From Myxococcales bacterium (GTDB lineage Bacteria; Myxococcota_A; Polyangia; Polyangiales; Polyangiaceae), in assembly GCA_025359105.1 (NCBI GenBank), contig JANYHK010000108.1, positions 1 through 63,252 of the forward strand: a stretch of 63,252 nt of DNA, written 5' to 3'. A program made the translations under genes and the position numbers. Of the stretch, positions 42,444 through 50,359 are shown one piece after another. A model generated the notes under the pieces. It had not been told where the DNA came from, made no database searches, and worked only from the letters and a program-made list of their open reading frames with translations. Numbering within the stretch: position 1 is the stretch's first letter; each line of letters opens with the position of its first letter.

Positions 42444-43943
42444 ATGGTAGCCTGCAAAACTGGAGGTCGTCTCCCTTTGGCCGAAGCTCCGGTGCGCGCG
42501 CCCGTCTCCGCAGGCGATGTCCTGGCGGGGAAATACCGCGTCGAGCGCGTGCTCGGCGTCGGTGGCATGGGCGTCGTCGTCTCGGCGCGGCACATACAGC
42601 TCGACGAGCTCGTCGCCGTCAAGTTCCTCCGCGACAGGGTGATCGACGAGCCGGAAATCGTCGTGCGCTTCCTCCGCGAGGCGCGCGCGGTCGCGAAGCT
42701 GCGGAGCGAGCACGTCGTACGCGTGCGCGACGTCGGCAACCTCGACAACGGCGCGCCGTACATCGTGATGGAGCTGCTCGAGGGCGAGACGCTCAAGGAC
42801 CGCGTCAAGCGCGACGGCAAGATGCCCACCGCGCAGGCCGTCGACTGCGTCTTGCAGGCATGCGACGCGATCGCCGAAGCGCACGCGCACGGCATCGTCC
42901 ATCGCGACATCAAGCCGACGAACCTCTTCATTTCGTACCGGCCAGACGGGCGCATGCTCGTCAAGGTCTTCGATTTCGGAATCTCGAAGCAGACCCAGCC
43001 GGAGGGGGGCGACCTCGACGGAGAGCTCGGCATGACGGCGACGACGAGCATGCTCGGCTCGCCGCTCTACATGTCGCCGGAGCAGATGATCTCGTCGCGC
43101 AACGTCGACGTGCGAACCGACATCTGGTCGCTGGGCGTAACTCTGTACCTCCTCGCGGCGGGGGTGCTGCCGTTCCGCGCCGACACGATGCCGCAAGTCT
43201 GCGCGCTCGTGCTCGGCGACACGCCGAAGCGCCTCGACGCGGTGGTGCCCGAGGTCCCGAAGGGGCTGGCCGACATCGTCGCGCGCTGCCTCCAGAAGGA
43301 TCCGGACCTGCGCTACCCGAACGTCGCCGAGCTGGCGGCGGCGCTCGAGCCGTACGGGACGGAGCTGTCACTCGGCGCGTCGAGGCGCGTGTCGAGCATG
43401 CTCCGGGTGCCGGTGCCGCCGGCGTCGGGCCGCGGTCTCCTCCCGTCCGCGCCGGGCACCATCACAGTCGTGTCGGGCACGCCGCAGCTGCAGATGCCTG
43501 CGGAGCAGACCGACGTGAGCTTCGGCGAGGCGTCGCGCTCGCCGCTGTCGGCGCGGACCATGGGGCGCAGCCGCGGTGGCGTCGTCGGGATCGCCGTGAC
43601 CGCCGCCGTCGTCGTCGCAGCGGCGGTCACGGCCGTGGTCGTGACGCGCTCGCGGCACCCAACGACGCCGGCCACCGCGAACGCGGCGCAGGTGAACGTG
43701 GCCAAGAACGAGCCACCGGCGCCTCCGCCGACCGAGCCGCCTGCGCTCGCCGTTCCGCCGACCACTTCGCGGGCGGCGACGCCCGACGCCGGCGCTTCCG
43801 TCGCCGCCGGCGCTTCCGTCGCCGCCGTCTCGCCCGTCTCGCCGCCTACCGGCGGCACGAAGGCGACGCCGGCGAAGGCAAAGCCGGCGGCCGCCTCCCC
43901 ACCCAGCAAGGCGGGCGCGGCCGATCCTGGCAGCTACCGATGA
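42444..43943 (+). CDS. Membrane Ser/Thr protein kinase (Hanks type)
   Basis: About 499 residues. The kinase domain (about 25-310) has the Gly-rich loop YRVERVLGVGGMGVV, catalytic HGIVHRDIKPTN, metal-binding VFDFGISK and activation-end MSPEQM; all key residues are present, so it should be active. A transmembrane helix (about 390-410: VVGIAVTAAVVVAAAVTAVVV) puts the Pro/Ala/Thr-rich tail outside the membrane. TTG at 42477, 10 bases after GGAGG, is a plausible alternative start. Its TGA overlaps the next ATG. Confidence 0.9.
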   Translation: MVACKTGGRLPLAEAPVRAPVSAGDVLAGKYRVERVLGVGGMGVVVSARHIQLDELVAVKFLRDRVIDEPEIVVRFLREARAVAKLRSEHVVRVRDVGNLDNGAPYIVMELLEGETLKDRVKRDGKMPTAQAVDCVLQACDAIAEAHAHGIVHRDIKPTNLFISYRPDGRMLVKVFDFGISKQTQPEGGDLDGELGMTATTSMLGSPLYMSPEQMISSRNVDVRTDIWSLGVTLYLLAAGVLPFRADTMPQVCALVLGDTPKRLDAVVPEVPKGLADIVARCLQKDPDLRYPNVAELAAALEPYGTELSLGASRRVSSMLRVPVPPASGRGLLPSAPGTITVVSGTPQLQMPAEQTDVSFGEASRSPLSARTMGRSRGGVVGIAVTAAVVVAAAVTAVVVTRSRHPTTPATANAAQVNVAKNEPPAPPPTEPPALAVPPTTSRAATPDAGASVAAGASVAAVSPVSPPTGGTKATPAKAKPAAASPPSKAGAADPGSYR

Positions 43944-44950
43944 GGAGAAGCCTCGCGCTCGCGCTCGCGACCTCGCTCGTGCTGTCCGCTTCAGGCGAGG
44001 CCGCGGCGCAGCCGGCGTCGTCGGACAAGGTCGCCGCGGAGACGCTCTTCAACGAGGCGCGCTCGCTCGCCGCGCAGAAAAAATACGACGACGCGTGCCC
44101 CAAGTTCGCCGCGAGCCAGCGGCTCGATCCGGCCGTCGGCACTTTGCTGAACCTCGCCGAGTGCTACCAGCGCAAGGGGCAGCTCGCGAGCGCCTGGCTT
44201 CAGTACAAGGAAGCGGCGAGCCTCGCCGCGGCACGCACCGACGAGCGACGCGCCCAGCTCGCCCGCGAGAAGGCCGCGGCGCTCGAGTCGAAGCTGGGAA
44301 GGCTCAAGCTCCACGCGTCGCGCGAGGTCACCGTCGCGCGCGACGGCGCGCCGATCGACCCGGCCCTCTACGACGCCGACGTTCCCATCGACGCCGGATC
44401 GCACGTGATCGAGGCGAAGGCGCCGGGGAAGAAGGTCTGGCGCACGACGATCGAGTCCAAGGACGGAGCAAGCGTGGGCGTCGACGTCCCCCCGCTCGAG
44501 GATGCCCCCGTCGACGCGGTCGCCGCGGTCGCGCCGACCGGTGCCGGTGCGCCGCCGCCGTCACAGCCTCAGCAGCCGTCACGCGATGCCGGCGGAGGGC
44601 AGCGAATCGCCGGCCTCGTCGTCGCGGGCGTCGGCGTCGTCGGGCTCGGGCTCGGCACGTTCTTCGCGCTCGACGCCAGCTCGAAGTGGTCGTCGGTCAC
44701 GGGCAAGTGCCCCGACAAGGTCTGCCCCGACGCCGCGACGCGCGACTCCGTTGCGTCGACCAAGGACGGCGCCACGAGCAGCGCGACCCTCGGCACCGTG
44801 GGCTTCGCGGCGGGTGGCGCGCTGCTCGTCGGCGGCGCGATCCTCTACTTCACCGCGCCGAAGGGTCCGAGCGCCGAGCGCTCCGTGCGTGTCACGCCGA
44901 TGGCTGGTCGCACCGTCGCCGGCCTCGCGCTCGAGGGGACGCTGCCGTGA
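43940..44950 (+). CDS. TPR/PEGA-like exported protein with two-TM Cys-loop tail (paralogue)
   Basis: A 336-residue paralogue of the protein at 18.1 kb. Signal peptide (ALATSLVLSASGEAAAQ), TPR helices (AAETLFNEARSLAAQKKYDDACPKFA...GTLLNLAECYQRKGQ), a PEGA-like domain (LHASREVTVARDGAP...IDAGSHVIEAKAPGKK), a Pro/Gln linker and two transmembrane helices around a loop with C-P-D-K-V-C. Coupled on both sides (ATGA with the kinase, GTGA with the propeller lipoprotein). Confidence 0.82.
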   Translation: MRRSLALALATSLVLSASGEAAAQPASSDKVAAETLFNEARSLAAQKKYDDACPKFAASQRLDPAVGTLLNLAECYQRKGQLASAWLQYKEAASLAAARTDERRAQLAREKAAALESKLGRLKLHASREVTVARDGAPIDPALYDADVPIDAGSHVIEAKAPGKKVWRTTIESKDGASVGVDVPPLEDAPVDAVAAVAPTGAGAPPPSQPQQPSRDAGGGQRIAGLVVAGVGVVGLGLGTFFALDASSKWSSVTGKCPDKVCPDAATRDSVASTKDGATSSATLGTVGFAAGGALLVGGAILYFTAPKGPSAERSVRVTPMAGRTVAGLALEGTLP

Positions 44951-46884
44951 GGACGTCGCCTCGCGCCGGGCTGTTCGCGCTCACGTCCCTTTCCCTCCTC
45001 GGGTGCGGCGCGTTGATTGGCATCGGCGATCTCGACGTCCGCGGCGACGCGGGTCCCGGGCAAGATGGCGGGCTCGATGGAACGTCGAACGACGGACTCG
45101 GTTCCACCGACTCACCCTCGAACAGCGACGGGCCGAGCGAGGGTAGCGGCGGCGACGGCACCGTGACCGCGCCTGGCGGGATCTGCAGCGATGACGGCTG
45201 GTGCTGGAGTAACCCGCTCCCATTCGGCACGGATCTTCAGGGCGTCTGGAGCGCGCCGAGCGGCGAGATCTTCATCGTGGGTGCCGCAGGCTCGGTGTTC
45301 CAGATCGCCAACGGAAAGATCTCGCGCCTTCCGACTCCGACCTATGACTGGCTGCACGCCGCCTGGGGGACCACGGCGAGCAACGTGTGGGTCGTCGGCG
45401 ACGACCGGGTCATCATGCAGTGGACGGGCGCGAAGTGGAATTTCGTGTCGAGCGCCGGCGGCCCGCAACTCTACGCCGTGGACGGACGCGCCGCGGACGA
45501 CGTCTGGGTTGCGGGGTCCGGCGGCACCGTCGCCAGGTACGACGGGTCGGCGTGGAAGGACATCGGTACTCTGGGAACCACGGTCTACGGCGTCGCCGTT
45601 GCGGGGCCGAACGACGTCTATTTCGGGGGTGCCAATGGTTTGCTCGCCCACTACGGCGCCGTCGACGGCGGCACGGATTTCACGCAGCGGACGCTCGCCG
45701 TGCCCGGCGACTTCAACGACGTGACCGCGCTCTCGCCGGACGACATCTGGGCGGTCGGCGACAACGGCGCGAACGTTCACGTGACCCCCGCCGACGGCGG
45801 CGTCGCCATCCTTCCCCAGCTCTCGTCCAACCTCGAGCGCGTGCGCGGTCGCGGCCCGACCGACGTGTGGGCCGTCGGCGGAATCGGCGCCCACTACGAC
45901 GGCGTCGGCTGGAGCGAGCAGCAGATCGGAAGCTCGTATTACCGCGGCCTAGCGGTCAACGGCGGCGGAGATGTCTGGGCGGTGGGCGACTACGGTAGCC
46001 TCGTCCACCACACCGGAGGCGCGTGGAGCGATCTCCGGCAGGGCAACCTCGCCGACCTGTTCGGTGTCTGGGGAAGCGGGCCGAACGACGTCTGGGCCGT
46101 CGGCGACGCGGGCGCGTGCCTGCACTGGGACGGCAAGGGATGGACGTCGTCGACGCCCGTCACGAACGGCGTCCTCAACGCTGTCTGGGTCAGCCCCGCC
46201 GGCGAGATGTGGGCGGGCGGCGGCGGAGGCGTGCTCGTTCACGCGGCGGCCGGGAGCACTGCGGTCTCGAAGCTCACCGGCGCCGCGACGAAAGACATTC
46301 ACGGCCTCTGGGGGGCCGCCGCGAACGACGTGTGGGCCGTCGGCGGCGGCGGCGAGATCACGCACTGGGACGGCACCGCGTGGAAGAGCGTCACCAGCCC
46401 GGTCACGACGACGCTCAACGACGTGTGGGGCCTCTCCGCGACCGAGGTGTGGATCGCGGGCGCGGGCGGAACGGCGCTCCACTTCGAGGCGGGCGCGTGG
46501 GTGCAGAAGGACGTCGGCTCGACGGCCGACATGAACACGATCTTCACCGGCGCTGCGGGTGACGTCTGGGCGTCGGGCGCCTCCGGTCCCGCGAACAGCC
46601 GCGTCGAGGCGACGTCGCGCCTCTCCGGCGGAACCTGGGGAGGCGTCGCGGGGCCGACCGATGCCCTCTACGGCGGCGTGTTCGAGGTCCTCGACCTGTG
46701 GGGATCCTCCGCCTCGGATGTGTGGGCCGTCGGCGTCAACGGAGACATCGGCCACTTCGACGGGACCGCGTGGACGAAGAGCAAGAGCGGTATGCGTCGC
46801 TACCTCGCGCGCATCTGGGGCTCGAGCGCGAAGGACATCTGGGCGGTCGGCGACACCGGCGCCATCCTTCACCTCGTCCGATAG
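44947..46884 (+). CDS. Lipoprotein with about 14 beta-propeller-like repeats
   Basis: A 645-residue protein. The lipobox is LSLLGC after a short signal, followed by an Asp/Gly/Ser linker. From residue 80 onward there are about 14 repeats of roughly 40 residues with the core D-[VI]-W-A-V-G-x-x-G, for example DVWAVGDAGACLHWDG and DIWAVGDTGAILH, typical of sequential beta-propeller blades in myxobacterial surface proteins. GTG start overlapping the TPR gene. It may be the extracellular partner of the coupled kinase (inference). Confidence 0.82.
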   Translation: MRTSPRAGLFALTSLSLLGCGALIGIGDLDVRGDAGPGQDGGLDGTSNDGLGSTDSPSNSDGPSEGSGGDGTVTAPGGICSDDGWCWSNPLPFGTDLQGVWSAPSGEIFIVGAAGSVFQIANGKISRLPTPTYDWLHAAWGTTASNVWVVGDDRVIMQWTGAKWNFVSSAGGPQLYAVDGRAADDVWVAGSGGTVARYDGSAWKDIGTLGTTVYGVAVAGPNDVYFGGANGLLAHYGAVDGGTDFTQRTLAVPGDFNDVTALSPDDIWAVGDNGANVHVTPADGGVAILPQLSSNLERVRGRGPTDVWAVGGIGAHYDGVGWSEQQIGSSYYRGLAVNGGGDVWAVGDYGSLVHHTGGAWSDLRQGNLADLFGVWGSGPNDVWAVGDAGACLHWDGKGWTSSTPVTNGVLNAVWVSPAGEMWAGGGGGVLVHAAAGSTAVSKLTGAATKDIHGLWGAAANDVWAVGGGGEITHWDGTAWKSVTSPVTTTLNDVWGLSATEVWIAGAGGTALHFEAGAWVQKDVGSTADMNTIFTGAAGDVWASGASGPANSRVEATSRLSGGTWGGVAGPTDALYGGVFEVLDLWGSSASDVWAVGVNGDIGHFDGTAWTKSKSGMRRYLARIWGSSAKDIWAVGDTGAILHLVR

Positions 46885-46900
46885 AGCTCGGATGCGCGTA

Positions 46901-46916
46901 GTTACACGCACGTAAC
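46901..46916. promoter_or_regulatory. Inverted repeat GTTAC-N6-GTAAC in the leader before the HzsA-related gene
   Basis: GTTAC (46901-46905) and GTAAC (46912-46916) are perfect arms. The AT content is high for this genome, in a 168-base gap that otherwise holds G-runs and no gene. It could be a regulator site; a small terminator for the propeller gene is also possible. Confidence 0.35.
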
Positions 46917-47052
46917 ACCGCGACCTGTCACGGGGTGCTGGCCCCCCACGGTCAGGGGTGAGCCCCTCTTGATCCACGTGTGTGCTGCGGGCACCGCCAC
47001 GGAAACAGTAGGGTTCCGACTTGGCGCGGCCCATGCTTTCCTTTGTATTGCC

Positions 47053-49374
47053 ATGAAGCGCGCAAAGTTCCTCCGGATCCCAAGCCTCGCGCTCCTCGTC
47101 GGCGTCGTCACGCCCAGCGTCCTCGGCCTCCTTGGCGCAAACGCCGGGTGCAGCAAGTCGACGACCGAGAGCACCAGCGCCGGCGTCTCGGCGATCATCT
47201 TCATCAAGCGGCAGCACACCGTCGTCGCCGACAACGGACAGGTCTCGGTCGACGTCGCCGGCGGCAACGGCCAGGTGCTCGATTACCAGCGCTACGTGCC
47301 GGGGGGCAGCCTCAACATCCTCGCGCCCGCCCGCGCCGACGGCGTCGTCACCAACATCACCGCCGACTTTCCGCAGGCCGACTTCAACGGCGCGGACGTG
47401 TCCTTCGACGGCACGCAGGTCGTCTTCTCGATGAAGAAGGACCCGACCGACCGCTACCACATCTACACCGCGCAGCTGTCGGCCGGCCCGGGCGGCAAGT
47501 TCGAGATCCATCCGAAGACGGGCTCCGACGCCGACGACATCAACCCCATCTACCTGCCGAACAACCGCATCGCGTTCGTGACGAACCAGATGTACACGCA
47601 GATGGGCACGCGCGCGGACGAGTACGAGCACTCGCGCGAGGTCACGCAGCTCGCGACGATCACGGTCGACGGCGGCGACGCCGACCGCCGGCTCGCTGCG
47701 CAGAACCTCTCGCACACGGTGGCGCCGTTCCTCCGCGCCGACGGCAAGATCGGCTACTCGCGCTGGGAGCACCTCGGCCCGGTCAACGACGTGAAGCTCT
47801 TCGCCGCCAACCCCGACGGCACGCAGATGGTGGCCGTGGGCGGCCAGCACGGCAAGCCCGCCAACGCGCTCTTCAGCGTGCGCGAGCAGTGGGGCAGGCC
47901 GAACGTGATGATCGGCATCGGCACGACGCGCAACCGCACCATCCACGCGGGCTCGCTCATCGAGATCGACGCGCGCAACGCGAACGATCCGGCGTGTGCC
48001 GACCCGACGAGCGCCGCGGCCGTCGGCCACGCGTGCCTCGACGAGGAGAACGTCCAGTACAAGATCCTGACGCCCGACGTGCCGACGACGAACGGCCCCT
48101 CGCCCGCCGGTCGCTACCGCGAGCCCAGCACGCTGCCGGACGGGCGCATCCTCGTCTCGTGGGCCGACGGCCCGGTGAACGATCTCGCCGAGCAGTCCAT
48201 GACCCCGCCCGACTTCGGCGTCTACATCTACGATCCGGCCACGCAGAAAAACCAGCTCCTCTACAACGATCGCCAGACCTGGGAGCTCAACGCGCTGCCG
48301 GTCGCGGTGCGCAAGGTGCCGCCGGTCATCGGCGACCTGCAGCACGGGTCGGACGCGACGCTGCCGGTGCGGGTCGGCAGCGTCAACGTCGCGCAGACGA
48401 GCTTGAAGGAGACGATCAACGGCGGGCAGTTCGTGAACGTCGGCCTCGACGCCGCGCTGAAGACCGCGGTCGCCGTGCGCATCATCGAGGGCTTCTCCAG
48501 CGAGGCCGCGAAGGGCGTGACGATGTTCGGCCTCACGATGCACGAGGGCGCGGCCGTCCTCGGCGAGGCGAAGGTCTACGCCGACGGCAGCTGGCTCGCG
48601 AACATCCCTCCGTTTTTGCCGGTGCACCTGCAGCCGATCGACAAGTACGGCCTCGCTATCCGCTCGCAGGGCCTCTGGATCCAGGGAATGCCCGGCGAGG
48701 ATCGCCGCTGCGTCGGCTGCCACGAGAGCCGCACCGGCCAGGGCGTCCCCGCGTTCGGCCAGAACCCGACGCGCGCCGAGCAGGCCCAGGCCGAGAACTT
48801 CATGATCCCGATCGCCGATCGCGTCGCGAACGGCGAGTACGGCTGGAACACCAAGGTGCAGCCCGTCCTGACGCGGGCGTGCGCCGGTTGCCACAACCAG
48901 ACCACGAACGGCAGCGGCGCGCAGACCTTCTACAACATGACGCGGACCGATCCGGTCACCGGTCTCGCGACGACTTACCACATCCCCCGGTTCGACATGT
49001 CCGACACCCCGGTCACCGTCTACTACGACCGCAGGGTCGCGACGTACCCGGCGTCCTATGTCTCCATCTTCTTCCCCGCGGCGCTCGAGATGGGGATGCA
49101 GACGACGGTCGCCGGCACGATTCCCCCGAAGTGGGGCGTCCCGGCGAACGCGCGCGCCTCGGCGATGATCGCCAAGATCAACCTCTTGGCGGCGGACAAG
49201 ACGACCGCGTTCCCGGGCGCCATGCATCCGGAGGACACGGGGCCGGCGAACACGCTCAGCGACGTCGAGCGGCAGATGCTCGTCCGGGTGATGGATCTCG
49301 GCGGCCAGTACTACGCCCGCCAGAACACCAACTTCGCCGCGTACAGCGATCCGTCCAGCGGCGTGAAGTACTGA
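47053..49374 (+). CDS. HzsA-related exported protein with two heme c motifs
   Basis: A 773-residue protein. The signal region ends at NAGCSK, perhaps a lipobox-like Cys. The large middle region (about 95-400) has the repeated beta-propeller text of hydrazine-synthase-alpha-related proteins, such as GKIGYSRWEHLGPVNDVKLFAANPDG and DGRILVSWADG. Two canonical heme c motifs follow, CVGCHE (about 555) and CAGCHN (about 611). Family knowledge: these relatives occur widely outside anammox bacteria and their function is unknown. The next start codon follows the stop within 5 bases. Confidence 0.82.
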   Translation: MKRAKFLRIPSLALLVGVVTPSVLGLLGANAGCSKSTTESTSAGVSAIIFIKRQHTVVADNGQVSVDVAGGNGQVLDYQRYVPGGSLNILAPARADGVVTNITADFPQADFNGADVSFDGTQVVFSMKKDPTDRYHIYTAQLSAGPGGKFEIHPKTGSDADDINPIYLPNNRIAFVTNQMYTQMGTRADEYEHSREVTQLATITVDGGDADRRLAAQNLSHTVAPFLRADGKIGYSRWEHLGPVNDVKLFAANPDGTQMVAVGGQHGKPANALFSVREQWGRPNVMIGIGTTRNRTIHAGSLIEIDARNANDPACADPTSAAAVGHACLDEENVQYKILTPDVPTTNGPSPAGRYREPSTLPDGRILVSWADGPVNDLAEQSMTPPDFGVYIYDPATQKNQLLYNDRQTWELNALPVAVRKVPPVIGDLQHGSDATLPVRVGSVNVAQTSLKETINGGQFVNVGLDAALKTAVAVRIIEGFSSEAAKGVTMFGLTMHEGAAVLGEAKVYADGSWLANIPPFLPVHLQPIDKYGLAIRSQGLWIQGMPGEDRRCVGCHESRTGQGVPAFGQNPTRAEQAQAENFMIPIADRVANGEYGWNTKVQPVLTRACAGCHNQTTNGSGAQTFYNMTRTDPVTGLATTYHIPRFDMSDTPVTVYYDRRVATYPASYVSIFFPAALEMGMQTTVAGTIPPKWGVPANARASAMIAKINLLAADKTTAFPGAMHPEDTGPANTLSDVERQMLVRVMDLGGQYYARQNTNFAAYSDPSSGVKY

Positions 49375-49379
49375 GGGAA

Positions 49380-50303
49380 ATGGCCATGCGTACCACCACG
49401 ACATCCACGATCCTCGGCGCGGCGCTCGCCTGCGCGGCCTTGATGAGCGGCGGCACCGCGAAGAGCGAGAACCCCCTGAAGGACGGCGCCGGCACCGCGG
49501 CGATCTACGGGAACATCGCGCCCGATCAGATCGAGTTTCTCTCCACGCCCGATCGCATCAAGAGCGTCGCGTCGAGCGGCGCGCCGACGGCCATCTGGGA
49601 GACCCTCGAGCACGGCGAGAAGGTCGAGTGCCTGGACTGCATCTCCGTCGTTGAGCCGCTCCTCTACGACGCGAACGGCAAGACGCGCGAGATCGCCGCG
49701 TGGTGGCTGCGCCGTCGCGTCTTCGGTGTCTTCGGGCCCGGCGAGGCGTACGAGCGCACGCTGAACACGCTCAAGGGCGACGGCGATCCGCGCAAGCGCG
49801 CGTTCGCGGCCTACGCGCTCGGCGAGTTCCTCGCGACCCCCGGCATCGAAGCGTGCGCGACCGCGGTCGTCGCCGACGCCGATCCCACCGTGCGCGTCGC
49901 CGCCGCGTCGGCGCTCGGTCGGCTCAACGACGACGGCGCTGGCGCGCTCGGCAAGGCGATGGCCGACGCCGACGGTCGCGTGAAGATCGCGGCGATGAGC
50001 GCCGCGTCTCGCATCAACCAGTTCGCCGACACCGCCAGCGTGACGCGTGGCCTCGGGGACGCCGACGCCCACGTGCGGCGTCGCTCGCTCGAGCTGCTCG
50101 ACTCCATGCACGCACGCGACGCCATCGCGACCGTCGCGTCGCTCGCGAAGAGCGATCCCGACGCCGACGTCCGCGGCGCCGCCTGCCACGCGCTCGGCGC
50201 CTTCGGGGACGCCTCCTCGCGCGGCACGCTCGAGGCCATCGCGCAAGGCGACGCGAACGGCCTGGTCCGTGACCAGGCCCAGATCGCCCTCCGAAGGCTG
50301 TAG
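49380..50303 (+). CDS. Exported HEAT-repeat protein
   Basis: A 307-residue protein. A signal peptide (about 1-25) is followed by a region with a C-x2-C (VECLDC) and then about six HEAT/PBS-lyase-like helical repeats (REIAAWWLRRR, RKRAFAAYALGEFLA, VRVAAASALGRL, VKIAAMSAASRI, VRRRSLELLD, VRGAACHALGAFG). HEAT arrays usually bind partners; its place between two cytochrome-like genes suggests a complex with them. ATG 49386 is an alternative start. Confidence 0.8.
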   Translation: MAMRTTTTSTILGAALACAALMSGGTAKSENPLKDGAGTAAIYGNIAPDQIEFLSTPDRIKSVASSGAPTAIWETLEHGEKVECLDCISVVEPLLYDANGKTREIAAWWLRRRVFGVFGPGEAYERTLNTLKGDGDPRKRAFAAYALGEFLATPGIEACATAVVADADPTVRVAAASALGRLNDDGAGALGKAMADADGRVKIAAMSAASRINQFADTASVTRGLGDADAHVRRRSLELLDSMHARDAIATVASLAKSDPDADVRGAACHALGAFGDASSRGTLEAIAQGDANGLVRDQAQIALRRL

Positions 50304-50340
50304 CCCTACACTCCCAAGTCCCAGGCCCTATACTCACAAG
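50303..50340 (+). repeat. Imperfect tandem direct repeat, 22-base period
   Basis: GCCCTACACTCCCAAG (50303-50318) recurs as GCCCTATACTCACAAG (50325-50340), 14 of 16 identical. It sits in the gap between the HEAT gene and the large cytochrome-like gene, immediately before the hairpin at 50338-50355. Such paired repeats can bind a regulator. Confidence 0.6.
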
Positions 50341-50355
50341 CCTCAGCGGAGGCTT
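50338..50355 (+). promoter_or_regulatory. Hairpin that contains the Shine-Dalgarno sequence of the next gene
   Basis: AAGCCTC (50338-50344) and GAGGCTT (50349-50355) pair perfectly around a 4-base loop; GGAGG (50348-50352) in its right arm is the likely ribosome binding site for the TTG start at 50360. It also resembles a terminator, with TTTGCTTT after it, so it may reduce readthrough and translation together. Confidence 0.6.
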
Positions 50356-50359
50356 TGCT

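Noticed and set aside
47021-47037. TTGGCGCGGCCCATGCT as a sigma-54 promoter for the HzsA-related gene
   Set aside because: GG-N10-GC spacing fits, but two consensus positions are changed and the start site would lie only about five bases before the ATG, leaving no ribosome binding site.
45949-49404. A very long open frame on the minus strand across the propeller and HzsA-related genes, with Arg/Val-rich text
   Set aside because: It is antisense to two genes with clear signals, repeats and heme motifs; long antisense frames are expected in very GC-rich DNA with strong third-position bias.
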